Origin: an uncultured bacterium
GTDB lineage: Bacteria; Vulcanimicrobiota; Xenobia; Xenobiales; Xenobiaceae
DNA: 64,000 nt
Reading direction: 5' to 3'
Assembly: GCA_934636825.1 (NCBI GenBank)
Contig: CAKUBG010000004.1
Location: 1 to 64,000 of the forward strand
Shown: positions 1 to 8,335 of the stretch, piece by piece
Position numbering within the stretch: position 1 is the first letter of the stretch
Layout of the letters: each line of letters starts with the position of its first letter
Notes under the pieces: model-generated
What the model saw: only the letters and a program-made list of their open reading frames with translations
What the model was told of the DNA's origin: nothing
Database searches by the model: none
Position numbers and translations under genes: made by a program

Positions 1-400
1 TCAGCTTCTGCTTTAGCTCTAGCCTCAGCTTCTGCTTTAGCTCTAGCCTCAGCTTCTGCTTTAGCTCTAGCCTCAGCTTCTGCTTTAGCTCTAGCCTCAG
101 CTTCGGCTTTTTCTCTGGCTCCGGCTTCCGCTTTAGCTCTAGCTTCGGCCTCAGCCTTTTCTTTGGCTTCAGCTTCCGCTTTAGCTCTAGCTTCGGCCTC
201 AGCCTTTTCTTTGGCTTCAGCTTCCGCTTTAGCTCTAGCTTCGGCCTCAGCTTTTTCTTTTGCTTCAGCTTCCGCCTTAGCTCTAGCTTCGGCCTCAGCC
301 TTTTCTTTGGCTTCAGCTTCCGCCTTAGCTCTAGCCTCAGCTTCGGCTTTTTCTCTGGCTTCAGCTTCTGCTTTAGCTATAGCCTCAGCTTCGGCTTTTA
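1..400. repeat. In-frame tandem repeat, 24-bp and 48-bp units
   Basis: Positions 1-96 are four exact copies of a 24-bp unit coding eight residues of AEAEARAK type on the minus strand. Positions 151-198 and 199-246 are identical 48-bp units, and diverged copies continue to about 400. The exact copies suggest recent expansion by slippage or recombination, so the copy number may vary between strains or be collapsed in assembly. Confidence 0.9.
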
Positions 401-1253
401 TGAGTTCATCAGAACTTTTTTTTTCCGCTGCGGCTTGGATTTTAGCTTCTTGCTGCTTAGTTTGCCAATCTTTCAAAGCGCTTCTAGCGTCATTTAATAG
501 AGAAGAGAAGCTTTGAGATAAGCTAGGGCATGAACATGTAGAAGTTTGGCGTGGTTTGCAAACAGGAATTTCTACACGCTTGGGAGGTGGAGGAACTACT
601 CCATCTTGACGTTTGCGAGCCAAGACTAACTTAGAAATTCCGCCTTGCATATCTTCGCGGAAAAGAATATCGCAGAAACAGCCTAAACCAAATTCCCAAG
701 CATTGTTGGGAGCACTGTCAGCTAGCATATAAGTGGAGAAAATAAAGGCTCCAAAGAGCAATTGCTTTTCAAGGCAATCTTCATTTACATAGTCTACAGC
801 TGCAATGAGCCCGCCTGGTTTAAGCCAACGGCAGGCATTGTAATAACACATGTATGGATTAGAGCTGCTGGTAAAAGTGCCAGTACAAAGTATGGCGTCG
901 AAGCTACCTTCTTCCAATACTTGCTCAGCATCTTTTAAGCTCATAGCTCTTATATTCAGAAAGTGGTTGGCGCGGATCTCTGTACGAGCTGCTTCAACAT
1001 TTTCCGGGTTTTCGTCTACGGCTACCACTTCGGCTCCGGTCGCTTGCAAGTAGCGCAAATTGGCTCCCAGGCCGCAGCTTAGATCCAGTACGCGCTGCCC
1101 CGGCTTTAGTTCTAAAAGGTTGACAGCGTTAATGCGAGCGTCTTCTTCGCCCACTAATCTGCGCACTAAAATCGAAGACTTAAACAGAGGACGAACCGAC
1201 CACCAGCGACTCCAATGGTTGGTCAAACGTTTAAGCGGACAGTCATTTGTCAC
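1..1253 (-). CDS. SAM-dependent methyltransferase with Ala/Glu/Arg/Lys repeat tail (C-terminus off the left edge)
   Basis: The minus strand is open for 417 codons from a GTG at 1253 to the window edge. The start is preceded by AAAGGA and by an in-frame stop at 1274-1272. Residues about 50-190 form a class I methyltransferase: motif I LDLSCGLGANL, then VVAVDENPEN (ribose-binding acidic loop), FDAILCTGTF and WLKPGG. A cysteine/proline-rich linker follows, then a charged helix (KDWQTKQQEARIQAAAEKK) and a long AEAEARAK repeat still running at the edge. The repeat predicts a single long alpha helix or coiled coil. The substrate is unknown. It is the first gene read away from the restriction genes, but 116 bases separate them and no link is shown. 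The plus-strand alanine/serine-rich reading of this stretch is a shadow of the repeat. Confidence 0.8.
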   Translation of the reverse strand, partial: MTNDCPLKRLTNHWSRWWSVRPLFKSSILVRRLVGEEDARINAVNLLELKPGQRVLDLSCGLGANLRYLQATGAEVVAVDENPENVEAARTEIRANHFLNIRAMSLKDAEQVLEEGSFDAILCTGTFTSSSNPYMCYYNACRWLKPGGLIAAVDYVNEDCLEKQLLFGAFIFSTYMLADSAPNNAWEFGLGCFCDILFREDMQGGISKLVLARKRQDGVVPPPPKRVEIPVCKPRQTSTCSCPSLSQSFSSLLNDARSALKDWQTKQQEAKIQAAAEKKSSDELIKAEAEAIAKAEAEAREKAEAEARAKAEAEAKEKAEAEARAKAEAEAKEKAEAEARAKAEAEAKEKAEAEARAKAEAEAKEKAEAEARAKAEAGAREKAEAEARAKAEAEARAKAEAEARAKAEAEARAKAEA

Positions 1254-1369
1254 GTCAGTTAGATCCTTTCGTCACGTTTTTCTTTTTCTTAGTTCTCGCT
1301 TTCTACTAAAAAATGCTTTTTACCTATGCAAACTTGAGCCTATTTTGTGCACTTAATTTAAGTATTGAA

Positions 1370-3508
1370 TCAGTCGCGATATTTTTTACTAACTCTTTTC
1401 TCTCGTAAATTATTTATAGGATTACCATATTCATCTTTCCAATAATTCCAACCGTTCTTGTGGGTGTTAGTTAAAAATTTTGCTGCGGCACTTGGAGATT
1501 TGAACAGTTTGTCTTCTTCTAGTATACAGAAGAAAACTTTGCCATCATCTTTACAATCACTGTGTTTTACGCCACGTAACTCATCTGGCCAGTCTTCTTC
1601 ACATTTTGGAGAGTGCTTGAGAAAGATTTGACTTCCTTTTTTTATTAATAAAGCATTTTTGTTCTGTAGATTTTCTCTTTGCCAAATACCTTGAGCTTTG
1701 GTTCCTTTAAAATTAAGAGTAACACTAATATCCCCTTTATACTCTTCAGGTTTCCATTTCGTTTCAGGGTATTTATATATCTTGAGTAGCTCTTTTAGCA
1801 TATCATCTGTCCTATCTTTGATAGTTTTGGGCCCCCAAAATTCTTTATTAAGTATTTTGTTGTTTAATCTCAAATGGCCGGTACGTGACAACACTTCTTT
1901 CTTTTCTCGGAATGGTCTATTGCTATTTATTATGTTGTCTAAGTCTGAGGATAAAGTCAGATTTCCTAATAAATTTACTAAAAATTTATACTGGTCATCA
2001 CTACAGTTAGCTATATCTTTCCATTCTTTATTGGGAGTTTGTGGCATTAGATGTTCTATACTTAGCTTGCTAAACTTATTAGGATCGAATGGTATTGGAT
2101 TATTATATGTTTCAAGTTTATCTAAAATAAATCTTATAAAATCTTTGGTATAGTTACTCACGCTTTTGGCATGTTCTGTTGTGGTGTAGTCATCTGGCAT
2201 AAGTGCTTTTAGGTCGCTGCTCTGGGATTTCGTTAAATAAAATGCACAAATATCACAGTAGTTGCTATAATTGTTTTTCAGAGCGTTTTTCACTCTCCTT
2301 AACAAAAATGGAGTGGATTTTGCCACAACAGATATTTGCATTTGGTTTAATTTTAGCCTAACGACGTATGATACTAACATTTGCATAACTTTTTTCGCTT
2401 GATTGACATTAATGTTACCAATTCGACAGTTTTCTAACACGTCCATTGTAAAAGGAGATAACGAATCTAAGTCTAACTTTCCGTAGTCTTTAACCTCTTC
2501 TTTGAACTCGTAATCATCATCGCAATGTATATGTAAATTCTCATAGTGCTTAGAATAATTCTTTAAGTCGTTAAGAATTTCCCAGAAGTTAAAGCCTTGA
2601 TTAATTTGATCTTCCCAAAATACTCTAAACTTTTGATACGTGTCTATTTGACCTTGTTTAATGCTGTCTTCAGTAGTTTTACTTATTAAGTATAAACGCA
2701 AAAATCGAGTTAACCTCTTTGAATCATCAAACAGTTGTTCTAAATGTTGCCAATATTCATTATATATTTGCTTTTGGATATCATCGGGACGTTCCATCAT
2801 TATAAAATTTCTAATAAGGTCTGCGTAGCTCAGCTGAACTCCTGTAGAGTTAATGCTTTCAAAAATTTGCTGGGCGTTGTCTTTTTTGTTTAGTGCTATA
2901 TGTACTACGCTTAAATGTCCCAAGGCTTCATGCAATAGTTGTGCCTGCTCGTAACCGTTATTGTTAATCATTGAGGCAAATTTTTCGTATATTTTTGTGT
3001 AAGCAGACGTAAGCCTACTTTTGCAATCCTTTCGACTATTTTGATCATATTCTCCTGAAATTATGAGCTCGTACTCTTTACTGTCTACACTCGATGGACG
3101 TAGCCTGTATTTTGCGTCATTGCTGTATGATCCATTCTCTAAGTAACTTTCAATGCGGCAACGGAATTGTTCGAATTTTTTGTCGTTGAGAATTTTATTT
3201 TTTGCTATATTACGTAACGCGTACAGCATCAGAAACATCGTGACTATACGCTGCTGTCCATCAACAATAGAGCGCTCAGTAATGCCTTTAGCTCCTTCGA
3301 TATCTAAGTATATAACCGTACCTAAAAAATGAGAAAAATCTTCATCCTTCAATTGGTCTTTATCTTGCAATAATCGATCAATGTCATTTAACAACTTATC
3401 GACGTGCTCTGTGTTCCAAGTATAGTTGCGTTGGTAAATTGGTATCACAAATTGTTTTCCATAAGTCCCAGATATAAGTTCAAGAAGATTCGTTTTGTAG
3501 GCGTTCAT
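1370..3508 (-). CDS. GmrSD/DUF262-DUF1524 family nuclease with DUF4357-like C-terminus
   Basis: The N-terminus has the DUF262 (GmrS-like, ParB/Srx-fold NTPase) hallmarks: FVIPIYQRNYTW and IVDGQQRIVT. The central part is helical. Near residue 520 lies the DUF1524 HNH-type nuclease motif LSIEHLMPQTPNKEW, as in GmrD. The last 100 residues contain KSPSAAAKFLTN...NGWNYWKDEYG, typical of the DUF4357 domain found at the end of many restriction-associated proteins. I chose ATG 3508 (712 aa) because the DUF262 domain begins there and AGGAT lies just upstream; an upstream ATG at 3607 adds 33 unconvincing residues. Family members are type IV enzymes that cut modified DNA or act in other anti-phage systems. 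It lies 118 bases downstream of the EcoRV-like pair in the same direction. The target is inferred only from the family. Confidence 0.85.
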   Translation of the reverse strand: MNAYKTNLLELISGTYGKQFVIPIYQRNYTWNTEHVDKLLNDIDRLLQDKDQLKDEDFSHFLGTVIYLDIEGAKGITERSIVDGQQRIVTMFLMLYALRNIAKNKILNDKKFEQFRCRIESYLENGSYSNDAKYRLRPSSVDSKEYELIISGEYDQNSRKDCKSRLTSAYTKIYEKFASMINNNGYEQAQLLHEALGHLSVVHIALNKKDNAQQIFESINSTGVQLSYADLIRNFIMMERPDDIQKQIYNEYWQHLEQLFDDSKRLTRFLRLYLISKTTEDSIKQGQIDTYQKFRVFWEDQINQGFNFWEILNDLKNYSKHYENLHIHCDDDYEFKEEVKDYGKLDLDSLSPFTMDVLENCRIGNINVNQAKKVMQMLVSYVVRLKLNQMQISVVAKSTPFLLRRVKNALKNNYSNYCDICAFYLTKSQSSDLKALMPDDYTTTEHAKSVSNYTKDFIRFILDKLETYNNPIPFDPNKFSKLSIEHLMPQTPNKEWKDIANCSDDQYKFLVNLLGNLTLSSDLDNIINSNRPFREKKEVLSRTGHLRLNNKILNKEFWGPKTIKDRTDDMLKELLKIYKYPETKWKPEEYKGDISVTLNFKGTKAQGIWQRENLQNKNALLIKKGSQIFLKHSPKCEEDWPDELRGVKHSDCKDDGKVFFCILEEDKLFKSPSAAAKFLTNTHKNGWNYWKDEYGNPINNLREKRVSKKYRD

Positions 3509-3626
3509 TGTGATATATCCTATCCTTTGATTAGTAATGACGAAGTTATTATATCTTACACTGTGCGAATTTCTATTAGTGAAGCAGGTAAATATATATG
3601 ACACCAACCCTAATATGTGTATTTAG

Positions 3627-4517
3627 TTAAAAGAGCACCATCTGGCCCTCGGAAAGTTCTGTTATACAATTTCTAGCTTGAACATCATAATTTAATAATA
3701 AAGCTTCAGTCATAGAATGTCTGTTTTGTTCTTTAGCTCCCAAATGGTAAAAATGTTCTTTAGTAAATTTTCTACAAAAGGCCCATGTCTTGTCTATATA
3801 TTCATTTTTTCTATATCGATTATGATCCCAAGTTGATAACATGAAATTAACTTTCGAATCTAATAAAGACTTACACAGAGCAGTTTCTTCTTGCTCACTC
3901 CAGCTATCATAATAATCAACGTTTCTACCTATATATGGTGGATCACAGTATACGAAACTTTTAGTATCTGCCATTGCTACAGTCTCTTCAAAAGATTGAC
4001 ATATAAAATACCAGTCATTACTAAGAATTAATCTTTCAATGTTTGCTACTTGATTTGTTATTTTAGTAATATAAGCCTTTGAAAAACGATTAGGTTTATG
4101 TCCATAAGGTACATTAAAAGATAGTTTTTTATTGAAGCGAATCATGCCATTAAAACACGAACGATTTAAGAAAAGAAAATCTAATGGATCATGATATTTG
4201 TTAAATCGCTCTCTAACAAAGTAGTAGTGTTCAATATCTTTTTCCGCTAAAACTTTACCTTCTTTACTAAGAAATTGTCTTACAGTATTTGATGTGATAT
4301 CTTTTGATTTTATCTGGTTATAAAAATTTATAATGTGAGGATTTATATCTGCGAAGATAGCTTGACGCGGAACAACGTTAAAGCCAACTACACCTGAGCC
4401 CATGAAAGGTTCAATCCACAAGTCTCTGTCGTGATGAGGTATTAAATTTTTTATGAATGGTACGAGCTTCGTTTTGATACCCTGGATTTTGATTGGCGGA
4501 ACCATTAATTTGTTCAT
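3627..4517 (-). CDS. EcoRV-type DNA adenine-N6 methyltransferase (D12/Dam class)
   Basis: 296 aa. The N-terminus VPPIKIQGIKTKLVPFI matches the opening of M.EcoRV as I recall it. EPFMGSGVVGFN is motif I (AdoMet binding) and YCDPPYIGRNVDYY is motif IV (catalytic DPPY). FLNRSCFNGMIRFN lies between them, as in Dam-family enzymes. It should methylate an adenine in the site cut by its partner, GATATC if the pair behaves like EcoRV. Its ATG overlaps the endonuclease stop by one base (TAATG), so the two are probably translationally coupled, with the endonuclease first. In the EcoRV system itself I recall the two genes as divergent. Local AT-richness suggests acquisition by transfer. Confidence 0.92.
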   Translation of the reverse strand: MNKLMVPPIKIQGIKTKLVPFIKNLIPHHDRDLWIEPFMGSGVVGFNVVPRQAIFADINPHIINFYNQIKSKDITSNTVRQFLSKEGKVLAEKDIEHYYFVRERFNKYHDPLDFLFLNRSCFNGMIRFNKKLSFNVPYGHKPNRFSKAYITKITNQVANIERLILSNDWYFICQSFEETVAMADTKSFVYCDPPYIGRNVDYYDSWSEQEETALCKSLLDSKVNFMLSTWDHNRYRKNEYIDKTWAFCRKFTKEHFYHLGAKEQNRHSMTEALLLNYDVQARNCITELSEGQMVLF

Positions 4518-5362
4518 TAACTTTCCTTCCTTTTGGCTTTCTTATGAGTTGTTTTGTTGTAGAGGTCATCGGAAAGTCTCCTATATCGTAAGTATTCCTC
4601 AAAAGATGTTATCTTTTTATGATTACCATTTTTATCAATAGTTTCTATCCTTCCATAGTTGATCCAGTAGTCGTCAAAAAGTTCCTCACCGGCTTTGGCA
4701 AAAACACCGTTCCCAGTGACGATATCCTGGATATTATGTATGCTCCCTATATTGGCGGTATTTCCACTGCCACTTTTATCGCTGGCTATACGCCATTTTT
4801 CTTCTGCAAAAAATAAAAACTTGCCAATAACTGATGGAATCTGTTGTAATGATTCTAAAGAATGATAGAAGGCAAAAGGTATGTCTATTCTATAATATAT
4901 TATCCCGAAACAAAAATGCCCGCTGTAAGACTTGTATGGAAATTGTATATTTTTTGTGCTATCTCTTTCTTTGAAGTATTCTCCATGTGAACCAAGTGTG
5001 AAACCATTGCAAAAATTGGGATCTTGTGTGTCGCGGTATGTCGTTTTTAAATCTACAGCAAACTTTAGATTTTCATTTTTTTTATTTATAAAAGTAAAAT
5101 CTGGATACCAGTTTTGATACTTAGCAGGAACGAGCATGTAACCTATATCTTCTGCAAATTGCACTAAATAGGGTAATAAATGGATCTCCAATAACTTTGA
5201 TATAACTTTTGTGTCTGAAGAAATTGGATAGATCCTATGATATATGTCTATAAAACCTTTGATAGTCCATAGACCATTTTGGCTAATCTTTTGTGGCAAA
5301 CTAGAAGCGAACTTCTGCAAGTTTTGCCTGAAACTCCGTTTTTCCTCGATGTAATTCTGCAT
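4517..5362 (-). CDS. EcoRV-like type II restriction endonuclease
   Basis: 281 aa from ATG 5362. The earlier in-frame ATG at 5425 adds a 21-residue Cys/Phe-rich stretch not expected for this family. The alignment to R.EcoRV, recalled from memory, is extensive: IYPISSDTKV, NWYPDFTF and VDLKTTY. The catalytic PD...DxK residues are all present: Asp88, Asp104 and Lys106, with Glu59 matching EcoRV Glu45. TKNIQFPYKSY and the recognition loop GSGNTA (residues 198-203; GSGNTT in EcoRV) are also kept, followed by NIGSIH and DDYWINYGR. It is expected to cut GATATC bluntly as a homodimer with Mg2+. GATATC sites occur in this window (for example 4721, 6723, 12113, 37132, 37386, 39301, 53586), so the partner methyltransferase must protect them if the enzyme is active. 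Confidence 0.92.
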   Translation of the reverse strand: MQNYIEEKRSFRQNLQKFASSLPQKISQNGLWTIKGFIDIYHRIYPISSDTKVISKLLEIHLLPYLVQFAEDIGYMLVPAKYQNWYPDFTFINKKNENLKFAVDLKTTYRDTQDPNFCNGFTLGSHGEYFKERDSTKNIQFPYKSYSGHFCFGIIYYRIDIPFAFYHSLESLQQIPSVIGKFLFFAEEKWRIASDKSGSGNTANIGSIHNIQDIVTGNGVFAKAGEELFDDYWINYGRIETIDKNGNHKKITSFEEYLRYRRLSDDLYNKTTHKKAKRKES

Positions 5363-5471
5363 ATAATTGTGCCCTACTTTCGTTGAAATTATACAATACA
5401 TACAAAAAAAAGAACAAGCGCACAAAGCTTGACTAGCTCGATGCGCTTATTAGTATTAGCGATAAGTTCTT

Positions 5472-6641
5472 TTAGAGACTGGCGCGTAAAATATCGATTA
5501 TTTCTGCGCGACTAAGTTTTTTGTAACCACCTTCAAGAATAAAAGTAGAATCGGCAATAGCTTCGAGCATGTCTTCGGTAGCGCCTAATTCACTGATATT
5601 AGAAGCCACCCCCAATTCTTTCATCCAGGCTTGCATGGCTTCTAAACCTTCGGAAGCTATTTGTTCATCACTCTTGCCTTCAGTTTTAATGCCCCAAATA
5701 TTGATGGCAAAACGCTTAAATTTGTCCAAGCCATAAGGCATAATATAGCGATAATAAGGCAAAGAAACCGCCGCTAAGGTCATGCCGTGAGTGGCATTAG
5801 TATGGCCGCCTACAGCTTGGCCAAGCATATGTACCATCCAGTCGGTAGGCTTACCTTTAGCTACCAAAGTATTTAAAGCCCAAGTGGCTGCCCACATGAT
5901 ATTGCTTCTAGCTTCATAATTTTGCGGATCTTTATTGGCAATACGTCCAGAATTGATTACTGAGCGCATTAAACCTTCGCTAATGTAGTCGCTGGTATTG
6001 TCATCGGTACCGGAAAAATATTGCTCGCAAATATGATTAAAAATATCGTAAATGCCGGCTACCATCTGGTAATGAGGCAAAGTCATGGTAAAGCGAGGAT
6101 TTAAGATCGAAAAGCGAGGCATAATCTTTTCGTTGGCAAAGACATGGCCGGTCTTTTGCTTGGTCTCTTGGTTGGTAATAACAGAACCGGCGTTCATTTC
6201 CGAACCTGTGCCTACCATAGTGAGAACGCAACCTACAGGAATAGTTTCGCAATCTGGCTCTTCAAAACGAACAAAATATTTTTCCCAAGGATCGTCCTGG
6301 CAATTGACGGACACGGAAACAGCCTTGCTATAATCGCAAACCGAACCGCCGCCTACAGCTAAAATGAAGTCTGCTTTGTGCTGACGGGCAATGTCCACGC
6401 CTTCATAAAGCTTGGCCAAAGTTGGATTGGGCATAACACCGGCAATTTCTGCTATATTTTTGCCACATTTTTGCAAAATTTCTCTTACTTGAGCATAAAT
6501 GCCATTTTTCTTAATAGATCCGCCACCGTAGACTAAAACTACATTTTTTCCATATTTAGCCAACTCTGGAGTCAAATTTTGTAAAGCTTCTTCGCCAAAG
6601 TAAAGCTTAGTAGGGTTGCAATAAGTGAAATTACCCAACAT
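5472..6641 (-). CDS. Iron-containing (group III) alcohol dehydrogenase, butanol dehydrogenase type
   Basis: 389 aa, full family length. The NAD(P)-binding N-terminal half has VYGGGSIKKNG and AVGGGSVCDYSKA, then the family signature GTGSEMNAGSVITN. Metal ligands lie in the C-terminal half (FNHICEQYF, MVHMLGQAVGGHTNATHG). Family members reduce aldehydes or ketones to alcohols with NAD(P)H. The ATG at 6641 has AAGGAG upstream. It is the second gene after the flavoprotein (30-base gap), under the MerR-type promoter at 7267-7297. Together they suggest a small oxidoreductase operon induced by an electrophile, aldehyde or redox signal. The substrate cannot be read from sequence. Confidence 0.93.
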   Translation of the reverse strand: MLGNFTYCNPTKLYFGEEALQNLTPELAKYGKNVVLVYGGGSIKKNGIYAQVREILQKCGKNIAEIAGVMPNPTLAKLYEGVDIARQHKADFILAVGGGSVCDYSKAVSVSVNCQDDPWEKYFVRFEEPDCETIPVGCVLTMVGTGSEMNAGSVITNQETKQKTGHVFANEKIMPRFSILNPRFTMTLPHYQMVAGIYDIFNHICEQYFSGTDDNTSDYISEGLMRSVINSGRIANKDPQNYEARSNIMWAATWALNTLVAKGKPTDWMVHMLGQAVGGHTNATHGMTLAAVSLPYYRYIMPYGLDKFKRFAINIWGIKTEGKSDEQIASEGLEAMQAWMKELGVASNISELGATEDMLEAIADSTFILEGGYKKLSRAEIIDILRASL

Positions 6642-6671
6642 TGTATATACTCCTTGATTTGTACAATAAAT

Positions 6672-7211
6672 TTAGATCGCTTTGCCTAAAGCGTAAGCTT
6701 GTTGTAAAGCAGGGTGGCTCTCGATATCGCCTGCCTTGGTCACTCCACCGGCAAATAGGGAACCAGCCAAATGGGCCTTTTCAAAGCAATCGATCCAGCC
6801 TTGTAAACCATTTATAGCCTTTTCTGGTACATAGTTATCGTCTTCAGCTGCGGTAGTAAGCATATAAATATCGCGAAAAGCGTAATTTGAAGAGAAGAGA
6901 GAATTGGCGCGGTCGAGCATAGTTTTCATTTGACCGCTCATTTCGTAGTAATAAATGGGAGTAGCGAAAGCAATAACGTCTGCTTGGCCCATCTGAGAGG
7001 CAATTTCTACAGCATCGTCATTGATAACGCACTTTTGTGTGTTCTGACAAGCCAGGCACCCTTGACAAAAAGCAATTTTCTTGCCGCGCAAGCTGATTTT
7101 CTTGACGTCATGGCCAGCTGCCTGAGCGCCGGCTATAAAGGAGTCGGCCAGGGCTTCGGAATTGCTATTTTTTCTTAAGCTAGTGCTTATTACTAAAACT
7201 TTTTTAGACAT
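6672..7211 (-). CDS. Flavodoxin-fold NAD(P)H-dependent oxidoreductase (iron-sulfur flavoprotein type)
   Basis: 179 aa. The FMN phosphate loop is STSLRKNSNSEAL near the N-terminus, and TPIYYYEMSGQMKTMLDR is the second FMN-contacting segment. FCQGCLACQNTQKC carries clustered cysteines, as in iron-sulfur flavoproteins and related NADPH-FMN reductases. The role is probably flavin-dependent reduction of small electrophiles or quinones. It is the first gene of the MerR-controlled operon, with the iron alcohol dehydrogenase next. It is divergent from the merR-type gene and shares its control region. Confidence 0.9.
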   Translation of the reverse strand: MSKKVLVISTSLRKNSNSEALADSFIAGAQAAGHDVKKISLRGKKIAFCQGCLACQNTQKCVINDDAVEIASQMGQADVIAFATPIYYYEMSGQMKTMLDRANSLFSSNYAFRDIYMLTTAAEDDNYVPEKAINGLQGWIDCFEKAHLAGSLFAGGVTKAGDIESHPALQQAYALGKAI

Positions 7212-7266
7212 TGATTGTGAACCTCACAAAAATTGTTGACTTTATTGTTGGCCCCCTGTATGCTGG

Positions 7267-7297
7267 AGTGTAAGACCTAAACCTAACTTTAGGTCAA
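7267..7297 (-). promoter_or_regulatory. MerR-type promoter/operator with 19-bp spacer
   Basis: On the minus strand TTGACC (7297-7292) and TACACT (7272-7267) are separated by exactly 19 bp. The spacer region carries a perfect 8-bp dyad, GACCTAAA (7274-7281) and TTTAGGTC (7288-7295). An over-long 19-bp spacer containing the operator dyad is the hallmark of promoters activated by DNA distortion by MerR proteins. The adjacent merR-type gene is the obvious regulator. Confidence 0.85.
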
Positions 7298-7335
7298 GTG
7301 TTCAGAGCTAAAAATTTCGCTAGGAAGATACTATT

Positions 7336-7770
7336 TTGCAAACTTATACTATTGGGCAAGTTGCTGAGTTATTTAATTTGCCTATTTCCACTTTGCGCTT
7401 CTATGACAAAGAGGGCTTTTTCCCTAATTTGCAGCGCTCGTCAGGCATTCGTCAGTTTACGGATCGGGAAATTGAAACTTTAAGAATTGTGGAGTGTCTG
7501 AAAAAATCCGGTTTGGGAGTGAAAGATATAAAGCAATTTATTGAATGGTGCAGCCAGGGCAGCAAAACTTTTTTGCAAAGGCGCGAGCTCTTTCGCAAAC
7601 AAAAAGCCAATGTGGAAGCCGAAATTGAACGTATGCACAAAGTTCTGGACGTACTGAAGTACAAGTGTTGGTACTATGAGCAAGCGGTAGAAAAAGGTCA
7701 TTGCATCGATCTTAGCGCTGACGAAGTACCTGAAGAAATTAGGGAATTATATCTAAAAATTCACAGTTAA
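7336..7770 (+). CDS. MerR-family transcriptional regulator
   Basis: 144 aa from TTG 7336, with AGGAAG eight bases upstream. The N-terminal winged helix is typical: YTIGQVAELFNLPISTLRFYDKEG, GIRQFTDREIETLRIVECLKKSGLGVKDIKQF. A long antiparallel dimerisation helix follows (residues about 80-115). The short C-terminal part holds two cysteines (KYKCWYY and KGHC) that could sense an electrophile or metal, though this is inference. It is divergent from the flavoprotein/alcohol dehydrogenase operon and very probably controls it through the 7267-7297 promoter. Confidence 0.93.
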   Translation: MQTYTIGQVAELFNLPISTLRFYDKEGFFPNLQRSSGIRQFTDREIETLRIVECLKKSGLGVKDIKQFIEWCSQGSKTFLQRRELFRKQKANVEAEIERMHKVLDVLKYKCWYYEQAVEKGHCIDLSADEVPEEIRELYLKIHS

Positions 7771-7874
7771 AAATGGCTTAAATCCCTTTTTTCGGCATTT
7801 TTTTCTTGATTTGGCATTCACATTATTTGCATACTTCGTACTTTTGTAAAATTCTATCCCAGAGGTGCAAAAAA

Positions 7875-8240
7875 ATGAGTGAAAAGATAATGTGCGAAAA
7901 ATGTGGAGCAGAAATGAAGTCTCATCATAAAGGCAGCACTTGTGGTATGCTGTGCCCTGAATGTGGCTGGGGATGGGTAACAACATATTCTTCACCTATT
8001 GACAGAGACGAAACTGTGTACACGATTAGTTTTTGTAAGCCAGAAAAGACAACTGCCGCTATGATCAAGTTGTATGCAAAATTGAGCGGATCAAATTTCA
8101 TACAGGCCAAAAAAGCCTTGGAGGAAGGTAACGCTAGTTTTTCTGCATTGGCGGCAGATATTCAAAAACATATTGAGGAAATTCACGCTACGGAGTTGCA
8201 ATTTTTCATCACGCCGGACTATCCCTATGACACGAACTAG
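7875..8240 (+). CDS. Small zinc-ribbon protein, unknown function
   Basis: 121 aa from ATG 7875, preceded by AGAGGTG; the longer open frame from 7806 lacks a ribosome site. Two knuckles, MCEKCG and CPECGWGW, predict one zinc ribbon (residues about 6-35). The rest contains AAMIKLYAKLSGSNFIQAKKALEEG, which faintly recalls the C-terminal fold of ribosomal protein L7/L12. That resemblance is weak and by eye only. It stands alone between the merR-type gene and a strong bidirectional terminator. I do not recognise the family. Confidence 0.7.
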   Translation: MSEKIMCEKCGAEMKSHHKGSTCGMLCPECGWGWVTTYSSPIDRDETVYTISFCKPEKTTAAMIKLYAKLSGSNFIQAKKALEEGNASFSALAADIQKHIEEIHATELQFFITPDYPYDTN

Positions 8241-8279
8241 GTGCATAGTGAAGAAGAATATAAGCGTTGAAGAATAACA

Positions 8280-8311
8280 TTTTTGCCCCTGCCTTCAGGC
8301 AGGGGCAAAAA
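8280..8311. terminator. Bidirectional intrinsic terminator
   Basis: A near-perfect hairpin, TTTTTGCCCCTGCC-TTCA-GGCAGGGGCAAAAA, has T-tracts on both strands. It serves the zinc-ribbon gene on the plus strand and the convergent rRNA methyltransferase gene on the minus strand. Confidence 0.93.
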
Positions 8312-8335
8312 TGCGCTTATAGCAAAATTAGCCAA

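Noticed and set aside
1..400. CRISPR array
   Set aside because: The repeats are contiguous, in frame, and without unique spacers. They encode a protein repeat.
163..516. Plus-strand open frame coding an Ala/Ser/Leu repeat protein
   Set aside because: It is the reverse complement of the AEAEARAK repeat of the minus-strand methyltransferase gene, which has a recognisable domain and a ribosome site.
4517..5362. Absence of GATATC in the host as a sign of restriction pressure
   Set aside because: At least seven GATATC sites are visible in the window, so avoidance cannot be argued here.
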